Origin: Nitrospira sp. UBA5699 | Lineage (GTDB): Bacteria; Nitrospirota; Nitrospiria; Nitrospirales; Nitrospiraceae | Direction of reading: 5' to 3' | NCBI GenBank assembly: GCA_002420105.1 | Contig: DIHJ01000037.1 | Location: 1 to 33,618, forward strand | DNA: 33,618 nucleotides | In this document: positions 1 to 11,565 of the stretch, in pieces | How positions within the stretch are numbered: position 1 is the stretch's first letter | Layout of the letters: the number at the start of each line of letters is the position of its first letter | Program-made: the position numbers and the translations under genes | The notes under the pieces: generated by a model | Seen by the model: only the letters and a program-made list of their open reading frames with translations | Told to the model about the DNA's origin: nothing | Database searches by the model: none

Positions 1-2391
<2,391 letters not shown>

Positions 2392-2460
2392 CAACGTCAT
2401 CCCTGCGCCTGCTTCGCGACTTGCCGGCATCCCTCCTCCTCTTTCGCTCCCACACAGGGC

Positions 2461-2662
2461 GGAATCCCTGCGCTGATGAACGACCTGCCCGGCTATTCCG
2501 GCACCGTTCCGTCTCACCCCTGCGGCTCGCCACGGCGAGTGGCGTCGATATCCGAAGGTCCGTTCATGCCCCGCATGGAACGGAGCAAGTTTCGATGCGA
2601 AGCAGCGGTGAGACGGAGAACGGTCGAAGGCATGGACGGGCGCCATTCGGCGCAAGGATTCC
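2461..2662. repeat. Folded imperfect palindrome of about 200 bp
   Basis: The left end (GGAATCCCTGCGC at 2461) is the inverse of the right end (GCGCAAGGATTCC ending at 2662). Further in, ACCGTTCCGTCTCACC (from 2502) pairs with GGTGAGACGGAGAACGGT (to 2624), with a two-base bulge. The centre is a separate hairpin: 2559-2569 pairs with 2573-2584 around the loop CCC. A side hairpin sits at 2526-2539 (CTCGCC, AC, GGCGAG). The result is a branched foldback. It could be a mobile palindromic element such as a MITE, or a structured RNA; no coding capacity was seen. Confidence 0.7.
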
Positions 2663-2675
2663 ACCTGATTCCACC

Positions 2676-2705
2676 TTGACTTAGCGCGCTCCCGAAGGCT
2701 ACTCT
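2676..2705 (+). promoter_or_regulatory. Candidate sigma-70 promoter for midA and the nuo operon
   Basis: TTGACT (2676-2681), an 18-base spacer and TACTCT (2700-2705) fit a housekeeping promoter. Transcription would start near 2712, leaving a leader of about 90 bases that contains the hairpin 2718-2731 before the midA ATG. It is the best match I found upstream of the operon, but this is motif reading only. Confidence 0.4.
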
Positions 2706-2800
2706 ACGCCACTTTTGGCCCGCGAACGGGCGCAGGTGGGGTATTCCCTTCACTCCTCGCCCTGTTTTCCGTGCTTTGTCAGCGACAACGGGAACCGTTC

Positions 2801-4048
2801 ATGACGCTTGGGCACCCTGAACTCGTCGCCGCCATCGCGTCCGAGATCACCTCCTCGGGACCAATAGCCTTCGTCCGCTTCATGGAGCTCGCGCTCTACC
2901 ATCCCCAGTTCGGCTACTACATGCGGCCGCCCGACCCCGGCGCGGAGCGCATCGGCTGGTCCGGCGATTTCTACACGAGTTCCGACGTCCATCCGATTCT
3001 GGGGCAGGCGCTCGCGAAGCAGGCCGTCCAGATCGATGCCCTGCTGGAATCCCCGGTCCCCTTCACCGTCGTGGAGATGGGGCCGGGCAAGGGTCTGCTG
3101 GCCCGCGACTTCCTCCAGGCCGTCGAGCGCGAGAGTCAGGAACTCCGCCGGCGGCTCCGGTATGTGCTCGTCGAACGCAGCCCCGCCATGCGTGCGCAGC
3201 AGGAACAGCACCTCGCACCCTGGCTCGGCCGTGACGGTTGCGTCGCCTGGGTCGAAGGGCCGGAGAGCCTCGCGCCGTCCAGCGTGACCGGCCTGATGTT
3301 CAGCAACGAATTACCGGACGCTTTTCCGGTCCACCGCATTCAGATCGCGGACGGCATCGTGCAGGAAATCTTCGTCGATTACCGGGACGGACGCTTCGTG
3401 GAATGCCTCAAGCCGTTGACGAATCCCGCGGTTCAGGCCTACCTGCGACGGCTGCGTCTCGCCCTGCCGGAGGGCTATCGCACCGAAATCAACTTGCAGG
3501 CGCTCGACTGGATGAAGCAGGTGGCGGAGAGCCTCGCCCGCGGCGTGATTGTCACGATCGATTACGGGCATTCGGCCCAGGACCTCTACGGCCCGGACCG
3601 AACGAAGGGAACCTTCCTCTGCTACTACTCGCAGATGGCCTCGGAGGATCCCTATATCAGGGTCGGGCAACAGGACATGACGGCGCACGTGGACTTTACG
3701 AGTCTCGCGACGGCCGGAGAGGAAGCCGGTTTGTCCGTGACGGGCTTCACCAACCAGATGAGTTTTCTGATGGGGCTCGGCGTCGAAGAGATGATCGGCC
3801 GACTGGAGCCGGAGAGCCCCCCGTTCCGCGCGGCGCTTCATCTTCTGAAGCCCGAAGGCATGGGACGCACGTTCAAGATTCTCGTGCAGCACAAAGGGAT
3901 CGCCCGGCCGGAGCTCGACGGCCTGACGTTCAAACCGTTTTTCGGCTCGGCGCTGACCTCAAACCAGGTACGAGGCGAGAGGCATGAGGCAATGGGGCGG
4001 CATCCTGCCTCCAGCCGCCCACCCCTCACCTCCAGCCTACAGGCATAA
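2801..4048 (+). CDS. SAM-dependent methyltransferase, MidA/NDUFAF7 family
   Basis: A class I methyltransferase of the MidA family. The mitochondrial member NDUFAF7 symmetrically dimethylates an arginine of the complex I subunit NDUFS2 (the NuoD homologue). The sequence shows the family N-terminus (PIAFVRFMELALYHPQFGYY), a GDFYTSSDVHPIFG-like segment, the SAM-binding loop VVEMGPGKGLLARDFL, LMFSNELPDAFPVHR, and VIVTIDYGHSAQDLYGPDR. The ATG at 2801 is preferred over a GTG at 2771 because homology begins just after it and a weak GGGA lies 7-8 bases upstream. It ends 5 bases before nuoA and is probably co-transcribed with it. The last ~27 residues (from about base 3966) are encoded by an intergenic inverted repeat, so the C-terminal tail is probably non-homologous. 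The family assignment is firm; the role in complex I maturation is inferred. Confidence 0.9.
   Translation: MTLGHPELVAAIASEITSSGPIAFVRFMELALYHPQFGYYMRPPDPGAERIGWSGDFYTSSDVHPILGQALAKQAVQIDALLESPVPFTVVEMGPGKGLLARDFLQAVERESQELRRRLRYVLVERSPAMRAQQEQHLAPWLGRDGCVAWVEGPESLAPSSVTGLMFSNELPDAFPVHRIQIADGIVQEIFVDYRDGRFVECLKPLTNPAVQAYLRRLRLALPEGYRTEINLQALDWMKQVAESLARGVIVTIDYGHSAQDLYGPDRTKGTFLCYYSQMASEDPYIRVGQQDMTAHVDFTSLATAGEEAGLSVTGFTNQMSFLMGLGVEEMIGRLEPESPPFRAALHLLKPEGMGRTFKILVQHKGIARPELDGLTFKPFFGSALTSNQVRGERHEAMGRHPASSRPPLTSSLQA
3966..4044. repeat. Intergenic inverted repeat R1 (GAGGC-rich) inside the midA 3' end
   Basis: The left arm is built from GAGGC/GAGAGGC words (3966-4001), with the inverse on the right (4014-4044). 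The core stem is GGGCGGC (3995-4001) with GCCGCCC (4014-4020). The arms are imperfect, and the right arm ends a few bases before the nuoA ATG. It is read through as coding sequence by midA. Confidence 0.55.
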
Positions 4049-4053
4049 ACGAG

Positions 4054-4425
4054 ATGGGTAATACCGAGGTCCCCGTAAATTATCTGCCGATTCTGCTCTT
4101 TATCGGCATCGCGATCGTGTTCGGCGCCGTGTCGCTCCTGGCCGGATGGTTGGTGCGGCCCAGCCGGCCGTACCGCGCCAAGCTGAATCCCTATGAAAGC
4201 GGCAGCCCGCTGTTCTCCGACGCGCGCGTGCAATTCCCGATGCGGTACTACATCATCGCGATGCTGTTCGTCATTTTCGACATCGAGGTCATTTTCATCA
4301 TTCCCTGGGCGGTGCGCTTTCAATCGCTCGGCCTGTTGGGTCTGGTCGAGATGCTGGTCTTCATCGCAATTCTGCTGGTCGGACTCTGGTATGCGTGGAA
4401 AAAGGGGGCGCTGGAATGGGACTGA
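4054..4425 (+). CDS. nuoA: NADH-quinone oxidoreductase subunit A
   Basis: A small membrane subunit of complex I that helps close the quinone-binding cavity at the junction of the peripheral and membrane arms. At 123 residues it has the usual family length, with three predicted membrane helices (about residues 8-31, 63-86 and 89-112). The signature is NPYESGSPLFSDARVQFPMRYY followed by the acidic helix FVIFDIEVIF. It is the first structural gene of the operon, starting 5 bases after midA. The first residues (MGNTEVP) are variable, but the ATG is the only sensible start. No strong Shine-Dalgarno sequence is visible, so translation may be coupled to midA. Confidence 0.97.
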   Translation: MGNTEVPVNYLPILLFIGIAIVFGAVSLLAGWLVRPSRPYRAKLNPYESGSPLFSDARVQFPMRYYIIAMLFVIFDIEVIFIIPWAVRFQSLGLLGLVEMLVFIAILLVGLWYAWKKGALEWD

Positions 4426-4448
4426 GCGCGCCGGTGGCGCGCAATTTT

Positions 4449-4516
4449 CAATGTCGAATGACGAATGTTACGGCAACGGACCGGTTCCACCATTCCTCAT
4501 TCCACATTCAACATTG
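4449..4516. repeat. Heptad inverted repeat R2 (GAATGNN units), nuoA-nuoB gap
   Basis: Left arm from 4449: CAATGTC then GAATGAC then GAATGTT. The reverse complement of the right arm reads CAATGTT, GAATGTG, GAATGAG, GAATGGT. The units stay in 7-base register on both arms, with about 20 bases between. The right arm ends where the nuoB Shine-Dalgarno GGAG (4516-4519) begins. Confidence 0.8.
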
Positions 4517-4527
4517 GAGCGAACGAA

Positions 4528-5007
4528 GTGAGCTTCTTAGAGCGGCAGTTTGAAGCGAACATCCTCACGACCAATCTGGACGCCCTGGTCAACTGGTCGC
4601 GCAAGTCGGCCTTGTGGCCGATGACGTTCGGGCTCGCCTGCTGCGCGATCGAAATGATCGCCAGCGTGTCGTCCCGATACGACATCGACCGGTTCGGCGC
4701 CGGCGTGTTTCGCGCGTCGCCCCGGCAGTCCGATCTGATGATCGTGGCCGGCACGGTCACCCGCAAGATGGCGCCGGTAATCCGCCGCATTTACGACCAG
4801 ATGCCGGAGCCGCGATACGTGATTTCCATGGGGTCCTGCGCGACGTCGGGGAATCACTACAACAGCTATGCGGTCGTGCAGGGCGTCGACCAGATCGTGC
4901 CGGTGGACGTCTACGTGCCGGGCTGCCCGCCGCGGCCGGAAGCCCTGCTGGACGGCCTGTTGAAGTTGCAGGAAAAAATTCAGCGGGAAAAGGTGTTTGT
5001 GAAATAG
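4528..5007 (+). CDS. nuoB: NADH-quinone oxidoreductase subunit B
   Basis: The peripheral-arm subunit that carries iron-sulfur cluster N2, the last electron carrier before quinone. All four ligands are visible: the adjacent pair C38-C39 (FGLACCAIEM), C104 (GSCATSG) and C133 (PGCPPRPE). At 159 residues it has the normal length. The GTG at 4528 is chosen because homology starts at SFLERQFEANI and GGAG (4516-4519) stands 8 bases upstream. An ATG at 4465 would add 21 residues encoded by the intergenic repeat. The TAG stop at 5005-5007 shares its last base with the next repeat. Confidence 0.97.
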   Translation: MSFLERQFEANILTTNLDALVNWSRKSALWPMTFGLACCAIEMIASVSSRYDIDRFGAGVFRASPRQSDLMIVAGTVTRKMAPVIRRIYDQMPEPRYVISMGSCATSGNHYNSYAVVQGVDQIVPVDVYVPGCPPRPEALLDGLLKLQEKIQREKVFVK

Positions 5008-5075
5008 CTGGCAAGCGGGAAGGCTGACAGGCTGACACGAATTGCTTGTCAGCCTGCGACCTGCCACTTGTCAGC
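5007..5075. repeat. Inverted repeat R3 (GCTGACA type), nuoB-nuoCD gap
   Basis: Arms of about 32 bases. The left arm carries GGCTGACA and GCTGACAC words; the right arm ends CTTGTCAGC at 5075. When the right arm is reverse-complemented, about three quarters of positions match the left arm, with the core AGGCTGACA identical. The loop is only about four bases, so a long hairpin can form in the mRNA just ahead of nuoCD. Confidence 0.8.
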
Positions 5076-5078
5076 GAT

Positions 5079-6842
5079 ATGCTGTCTACCATGCAACCGT
5101 TGATCGAAACATTGATGACCCGATTTCCCCGGGCCGTGCTGTCCGTGGAAGCGGATACGGCGAGGGCCGAGGTCTCGGTCCGCATCGCCGCCGACCGGCT
5201 GATCGAGGTGGCCAGGTTCCTGCACGACGCGCCGGAGGCGCTGTTCGACCACCTCTCGGACATCTGCTCGGTGGACTATCCGGAGGACCGGCAGCGGTTC
5301 GAGGTGGTCTACCTGCTCCATTCGCTCCCCTACCGCCGTCGCCTGCGGCTCAAAGCCCGCGTCCCGGAGGACAATCCGGCGATCGCCTCGGTGACGGGCA
5401 TCTGGAAAGGGGCCGAGTTCCTGGAACGGGAAGTCTACGACATGATGGGCATCACGTTTTCCGGCCATCCCGATCTCCGGCGGATCTTGATGCCGGAGGA
5501 CTATGCGGAGGGGTTTCCCCTGCGAAAGGATTTTCCCGCCGAGGGGCGCGGCTGGCGCAGCCAGTTCGACTTCATCCCCCGGCTGGACGAAGCGCCGGTC
5601 GAGCAGACGGACAGCGAAATCCCGGAACGCGACAAGCAGGCGTTCCGCGCCGAAGCCGCTCCCTCGAGTTCCCGCCGGCGCGAGGAGCTGCTGCTGAACA
5701 TGGGGCCGCAGCACCCGAGCACGCACGGCGTGCTGCGCGTCGTCCTCGAACTGGACGGCGAGCGGATCGTCAAAGCGACGCCGGACCTGGGGTACCTCCA
5801 TCGCGGAGTCGAAAAACTCTCCGAAGGCCTGGCCTACATGCAGATCATCCCGCATACGGACCGGCTCGACTACGTCTGCGCCATGGCGAACAACTATGCC
5901 TACGTGCGGGCCGTCGAGAAGCTGCTCGGCATCACGATCCCCGAGCGCGCGGAATACATCCGGACCATCGTGGCGGAGATGCAGCGGATCGTCGGCCATC
6001 TGTTCTGGCTCGGCACCCAGGCCCTGGACATCGGCGCGATGACGGTGTTCTTCTGGACGTTCCGGGAACGCGAAGTGCTGCTCGACATGTTCGAAAAGCT
6101 CTGCGGCGCCCGCCTGACCCTGAACTACTACCGCATCGGCGGCGTCGACAGCGATTTCACCCCCGACCTGGTCCTGCGGCTGAAAACCTTTCTCGACACC
6201 TTCCCCGAGAAGGTCAAGGAATACGATTCGCTCATCGCGTCGAACCGCATCTGGCTCGGCCGGACCAAAAACGTCGCGGTCATCTCCGCCGAGGACGCCA
6301 TCAGCTTCGGCTGCACCGGCCCGGTCCTGCGCGGGTCCGGCGTGGCCTACGACATCCGCAAAGAGGAGCCGTACGGCGTCTACGACAAAGTGGACTGGGA
6401 GGTGCCGGTCGGCAAGAACGGAGACACCTACGACCGCTACTGGATCCGCATGGAGGAAATGCGGCAGAGCGCGAGAATCATCCGGCAATGCCTCGATCAG
6501 CTGCCCGCAGGCCCCATCATCGCGGACGCGCCGCAATACATTCCGCCGCCGAAACAGCACGTGATGCGGGACATGGAGAGCCTCATCCACCATTTCATCA
6601 TTTTCACCCAGGGCCTCAAGCCGCCCAAGGCGGAGACGTACTGCGCGACCGAGGCGCCGAAGGGCGAACTGGGGTTTTTCATCGTGAGCGACGGGAGCGC
6701 CAGGCCCTATCGATTAAAGATCCGCTCGCCGTCGTTCGTGCACATGGGCGCCTTCGATCATATGGCGCGGGGCTATCTGATCTCCGACATCATTACGATC
6801 TTCGGCACCTACGACATCGTGATGGGGGAATGCGACCGATAA
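5079..6842 (+). CDS. nuoCD: NADH-quinone oxidoreductase fused subunits C and D
   Basis: NuoC and NuoD together form the part of the peripheral arm that contacts NuoB and lines the quinone site. The NuoC part covers roughly residues 5-165 (IWKGAEFLEREVYDMMGI, GHPDLRRILMPEDY). A linker of about 40 residues follows, and NuoD starts near residue 205 (LLNMGPQHPSTHGVLR) and runs to the end (TYDIVMGECDR). The fusion is uninterrupted, as in E. coli, whereas many bacteria have two genes. The quinone-site histidines are in GPQHPSTHG. R242, in LGYLHRGVEKL, aligns with the arginine of mitochondrial NDUFS2 methylated by NDUFAF7. The start is uncertain: ATG 5079 and ATG 5091 both avoid the upstream repeat; a TTG at 5046 lies inside it. 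No clear Shine-Dalgarno sequence. Confidence 0.97.
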   Translation: MLSTMQPLIETLMTRFPRAVLSVEADTARAEVSVRIAADRLIEVARFLHDAPEALFDHLSDICSVDYPEDRQRFEVVYLLHSLPYRRRLRLKARVPEDNPAIASVTGIWKGAEFLEREVYDMMGITFSGHPDLRRILMPEDYAEGFPLRKDFPAEGRGWRSQFDFIPRLDEAPVEQTDSEIPERDKQAFRAEAAPSSSRRREELLLNMGPQHPSTHGVLRVVLELDGERIVKATPDLGYLHRGVEKLSEGLAYMQIIPHTDRLDYVCAMANNYAYVRAVEKLLGITIPERAEYIRTIVAEMQRIVGHLFWLGTQALDIGAMTVFFWTFREREVLLDMFEKLCGARLTLNYYRIGGVDSDFTPDLVLRLKTFLDTFPEKVKEYDSLIASNRIWLGRTKNVAVISAEDAISFGCTGPVLRGSGVAYDIRKEEPYGVYDKVDWEVPVGKNGDTYDRYWIRMEEMRQSARIIRQCLDQLPAGPIIADAPQYIPPPKQHVMRDMESLIHHFIIFTQGLKPPKAETYCATEAPKGELGFFIVSDGSARPYRLKIRSPSFVHMGAFDHMARGYLISDIITIFGTYDIVMGECDR

Positions 6843-6848
6843 AAATCA

Positions 6849-6918
6849 GCTGACATGTATGCATGCTGACAGGCTGACACACTCGCCTTGTCAGCATGCG
6901 ACTTGTTCGCTTGTCAGC
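6849..6918. repeat. Inverted repeat R4 (GCTGACA type), nuoCD-nuoE gap
   Basis: The left arm starts GCTGACA at 6849 and contains ATGCTGACAGGCTGACA. The right arm runs from CTTGTCAGCATGCGAC to GCTTGTCAGC, ending at 6918. The common core is ATGCTGACA with its inverse. It uses the same words as R3 and R5 in the neighbouring gaps, but with different filler between them. It fills almost the whole gap ahead of the nuoE ribosome site. Confidence 0.8.
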
Positions 6919-6934
6919 CCAGGATAAAAGCTGC

Positions 6935-7465
6935 ATGACGTTGTCCGAAAAATATGGAACCGAAATAGCCGAGATTCTGAGCCGTTATCCGGTGAAGCGG
7001 TCGGCATTGATTCCGTTGCTCTACCTGGCGCAGCGGGAGGGCGGCTACATCACCGAGGCCGCGATGATCGAGATCGCGGGAATCCTGAAACTGACTCCGC
7101 CGCAGGTCTACGAGACCGCCACCTTCTATACGATGCTGAACCTCAAGCCGGTGGGGACGTTCCATATTCAGGTCTGCAAGTCGCTGATGTGCGCGCTGGT
7201 GGGGTCGGATACCGTGATCGGCTGGATCAAGGCCAAACTGGGGATCGGCCCCGGTGAAACCACGGCCGACGGCCTGTTCACGCTGACGGCGGTCGAATGT
7301 CTCGCCGCCTGCGGCACGGGCCCCATGATGCAGATCAACGACGACTACTATGAACGGTTGACGGAAGAGAAGGTCGACCGGATCCTGGCCGATCTGAAGT
7401 CGACGGGCTCCTGCGCTCTGAAGACGGGGCCCTTCATGTGGCCGGAACCAGCGAGGAACGGCTGA
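6935..7465 (+). CDS. nuoE: NADH-quinone oxidoreductase subunit E
   Basis: A thioredoxin-fold subunit of the NADH dehydrogenase module holding the [2Fe-2S] cluster N1a. The ligands are C81 and C86 (CKSLMC) and C122 and C126 (CLAAC). The helical N-terminal part reads LSRYPVKRSALIPLLYLAQREGG. At 176 residues it has the normal size. The ATG at 6935 is preferred because AGGA (6921-6924) lies 10 bases upstream and an earlier ATG at 6896 would begin inside the repeat. The TGA stop (7463-7465) lies inside the GCTGAC of the next repeat. Confidence 0.97.
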   Translation: MTLSEKYGTEIAEILSRYPVKRSALIPLLYLAQREGGYITEAAMIEIAGILKLTPPQVYETATFYTMLNLKPVGTFHIQVCKSLMCALVGSDTVIGWIKAKLGIGPGETTADGLFTLTAVECLAACGTGPMMQINDDYYERLTEEKVDRILADLKSTGSCALKTGPFMWPEPARNG

Positions 7466-7528
7466 CAGGCAACCAAGCTGACAGGCTGACATTCTTTCTT
7501 GTCAGTATGTTACTTGCTCATGTCAGCC
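7460..7528. repeat. Inverted repeat R5 (GCTGACA type), nuoE-nuoF gap
   Basis: The left arm starts GGCTGACA at 7460 and repeats AAGCTGACAGGCTGACA. The right arm is TTGTCAGTATGTTACTTG and then CATGTCAGCC, ending at 7528. The nuoE stop lies in the first unit, and one possible nuoF start (ATG 7520) lies in the last. Confidence 0.8.
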
Positions 7529-7537
7529 ATTGAACAT

Positions 7538-8845
<1,308 letters not shown>

Positions 8846-8847
8846 CC

Positions 8848-11517
8848 ATGCCCGAGAGCAAGACCGACAGCGTACGTTTGACCATCGACGGCATTCCGGT
8901 CACGGTGCCGAAAGGCACGCTCGTGATCGAGGCGGCCCGGCGCGTCGGCGTCATGATTCCGCATTTCTGCTACCACCCGAAACTGAAGCCGGACGCCAAC
9001 TGCCGCATGTGCCTGGTGGAAGTCGAGAAGATGCCGAAGCTCCAGACCTCCTGCAGCACCGTGGCGACGGAAGGCATGGCGGTCCGGACGGCCACGACGG
9101 TCGTGAACGACGCGCACAAGTCGGTGCTCGAATTCATCCTGGCGAACCACCCGCTCGACTGCCCCGTCTGCGATCAGGGAGGGCGGTGCGACCTGCAGGA
9201 CTTCTCCCATCAATACACGGCCACCGCCAGCCGTTTCGTCGAAACCAAGCGCATCTTCCAGAAGGAATACTTCAGCCCCCTCATCGAAACACAGATGAAC
9301 CGCTGCGTCCAATGCCTGCGCTGCGTGCGCTACTGCGACGAAGTCATGGACGTGAAAGCCCTGGCGCCGGCGGGACGCGGCACGATGACCGAGATCAAGA
9401 CGTTCGGCACGCACGAGCTGGACTGCGAATTCTGCGGCGGCTGCGTGCAGATCTGTCCGGTCGGCGCGATCACGAGCCGCCTCTCGATGTACGAATACCG
9501 CCCCTGGATGCTCAAACGCGCCGACACCGTCTGCCAGTTCTGCGGCGACGGCTGCCAGATTACGGTGCAGACCAAGGACAACGAATTGATCGAAGTGAAT
9601 TCGGAGTACGGCGCCGGCCGCAATAGCGGCGATCTCTGCGCGCGCGGCTTCTTCGGCTTCCGCGCCACCGGCCACCCGGACCGTCTGACCAAACCGCTCA
9701 TCAGACGCAACGGCGCCCTCGTCGAGACGACCTGGGAAGAGGCGCTGGAATACACGGCGCAGCAGATCGCGCGGATCAAGAACGCCCATGGCGCCCAGGC
9801 GTTCGGCGGACTGATCTCCGGACGGTGCACGAACGAGGAACTGTATCTCTTCCAGAAGTTCATGCGTCTGGCGATCGGCACGAACAACCTCGACAGCAGC
9901 GCCCGCTACGGCCACATGAACGGCGTGCAGGCGATGCGCCGCGTGCAAGGCACGCATCGCTGGACCCTGTCGTTCGAGGAGATCGTCCAGGCCGACGTCC
10001 TCCTGCTGGTGGGCACCAACGTCACCGAAACCAACCCGATTACCGGGCTCAAGGTCAAGGAGGCGGTCAAGAAACGCCAGGCGCGCCTGTTCACGATCGA
10101 ATCGATCCGGCCGGCGATCGGCACGATCAGCAACATCACGAACCTCGTGGACCAGCATGTCTGCGCCCTGCCGACGCAGTTCGGCGGCGCCGTGCTCGCC
10201 CTGCTCAAAGCGGTGGTCGAGAGCCGGCTGGTGGATCAACGGCTGCAGCACGAGTCGCCGGACTATGTCGGGGCGGTCACGCAGGCGCTCGAACGCCTGT
10301 CCTGGCCGGAGCTCGAAGCCGCGACGGGAGCCGCGCGCGACACGTTCGTGCAGATGGCCACCGGGCTCGCTCAGGGCCGGCGGGTCGTCGTGCTCGCCGG
10401 GCAGGAGCTGTTGCGAAGCGCCGGCGGCTACGGTTCCTGTCTGCTGCTCCTGGACCTGCTGCTGCTCACGGGGAAATTGACGGAACCGGGCTGCGGGTTC
10501 GCCCCGCTGGCGGAAGAAAACAACGACCAGGGCGCGGTGGAATCGGGCGCGGTGGCCGAATTGCTGCCGGGCGGACTGGACCTCGCCAATCCGGAGGCCC
10601 GCGCGCGGATCGCCCGCGCATGGAAAGCCGACCTGCCGCTCGCCGCCGGCGCCACCCTCGTCGAGATGATCGACCGGGCCAGATCCGGCCTCGTCAAAGG
10701 CATGCTCATCGTGGGGGAAAACCCGGTCGGCAGCCTGCCGACCGTTGTGGGGGCGAAAGAGGCCCTTCAACGGCTTGAGTTCCTGGTCTGCCAGGAGCTG
10801 TTCCTCACCGAGACCGCTTCCCTGGCGCACGTCGTGCTTCCGGCCGCATCCTCGCTGGAGAAGGCCGGCACCTTTACCAATCAGGAAGGCCACGTCCAGG
10901 CCGTCCGCCCGGCCGTCGACCCGATCGGAGAAAGCCGGCCGGACTGGGAAATCCTTTCGGCCCTGTCCGTTCTCCTCGGCACGCCCTTGGAGTACGGAGA
11001 CGCCAAGGAGCTGCTCAAGGAGATTCGCGGCGTGATCCCCGGCTACGGACTGCTCGGCCCGGCGCCGATTCCGCCCAAAGTCGATCGGGCCGCCGTCGAA
11101 CGCTACCTCGCGGGGGACTATCGCCGGGCCCTCGCCGCTCGCTATACTCTGGCCGGACCGGCGGATGCGGCCGGGGGAACGACGCATCTGGGATTGTTCC
11201 AGAGCCTCTTCCACTCGGGAAAGCTCTCGACCAGATCCAAAGGCCTGCTGCAGATCGAAGCGCAGGCCGCGCTGCGGATCAACCCGGCCGATGCGGCGCG
11301 GTTGGCGCTCGCCGACGGCGATCGGGTCCGGCTGTCCAACCGGCGCGGCGAGGTGACGACCACCGTCAAGGTGCTGGAGCGCGTGCCGGAAGGGTCGGCC
11401 TGGTTCCCGGATCACTTCGGGCAGGACACGGCCAAACTGTTCGAGTGCGCCATCGATCCCGACACGAACGTGCCGGCCTTCCGGACGGCGTCGGTATCCA
11501 TTGCCAAAATTTCATGA
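8848..11517 (+). CDS. nuoG: NADH-quinone oxidoreductase subunit G
   Basis: The largest peripheral subunit, wiring electrons from N3 towards NuoI. Ligands visible for N1b: C41, C52, C55, C69. For N5: H101, C105, C108, C114. For the two ferredoxin-like sets: C153, C156, C159, C163 and C193, C196, C199, C203. A fourth set, C229, C232, C236 and C264 (CQFCGDGC and DLCARG), matches the off-path cluster N7, which only some bacteria keep. The remaining ~600 residues are a molybdopterin-oxidoreductase-like domain without an obvious cofactor, ending in the usual beta-barrel part. It has 889 residues from the ATG at 8848, where homology starts. The frame is open further upstream, but that overlaps nuoF. 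Confidence 0.97.
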   Translation: MPESKTDSVRLTIDGIPVTVPKGTLVIEAARRVGVMIPHFCYHPKLKPDANCRMCLVEVEKMPKLQTSCSTVATEGMAVRTATTVVNDAHKSVLEFILANHPLDCPVCDQGGRCDLQDFSHQYTATASRFVETKRIFQKEYFSPLIETQMNRCVQCLRCVRYCDEVMDVKALAPAGRGTMTEIKTFGTHELDCEFCGGCVQICPVGAITSRLSMYEYRPWMLKRADTVCQFCGDGCQITVQTKDNELIEVNSEYGAGRNSGDLCARGFFGFRATGHPDRLTKPLIRRNGALVETTWEEALEYTAQQIARIKNAHGAQAFGGLISGRCTNEELYLFQKFMRLAIGTNNLDSSARYGHMNGVQAMRRVQGTHRWTLSFEEIVQADVLLLVGTNVTETNPITGLKVKEAVKKRQARLFTIESIRPAIGTISNITNLVDQHVCALPTQFGGAVLALLKAVVESRLVDQRLQHESPDYVGAVTQALERLSWPELEAATGAARDTFVQMATGLAQGRRVVVLAGQELLRSAGGYGSCLLLLDLLLLTGKLTEPGCGFAPLAEENNDQGAVESGAVAELLPGGLDLANPEARARIARAWKADLPLAAGATLVEMIDRARSGLVKGMLIVGENPVGSLPTVVGAKEALQRLEFLVCQELFLTETASLAHVVLPAASSLEKAGTFTNQEGHVQAVRPAVDPIGESRPDWEILSALSVLLGTPLEYGDAKELLKEIRGVIPGYGLLGPAPIPPKVDRAAVERYLAGDYRRALAARYTLAGPADAAGGTTHLGLFQSLFHSGKLSTRSKGLLQIEAQAALRINPADAARLALADGDRVRLSNRRGEVTTTVKVLERVPEGSAWFPDHFGQDTAKLFECAIDPDTNVPAFRTASVSIAKIS

Positions 11518-11565
11518 GCGGACGTTTTCACATGCACCATTCACTCGTCATCCGGGAGAGTCGTC
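11518..11565. other. nuoG-nuoH gap with ribosome site
   Basis: A short gap holding a possible single decayed repeat arm (CACTCGTCAT near 11543). GGGAG at 11554-11558, 7 bases before the GTG of nuoH, is a good Shine-Dalgarno sequence and decides that start. No convincing partner arm was found. Confidence 0.4.

Larger units (their letters stand above)
2392..2800. other. 409-base gene-free gap between secA and midA
   Basis: Short open frames here are not convincing: they have no family resemblance and run through a palindrome. The gap holds the folded inverted repeat at 2461-2662, a direct repeat of the 10-mer GATTCCACCT at 2657-2666 and 2667-2676, a candidate promoter at 2676-2705, and a small GC hairpin at 2718-2731 (GCCCG, loop CGAA, CGGGC). 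Nothing was recognised in 2392-2460. Confidence 0.6.
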
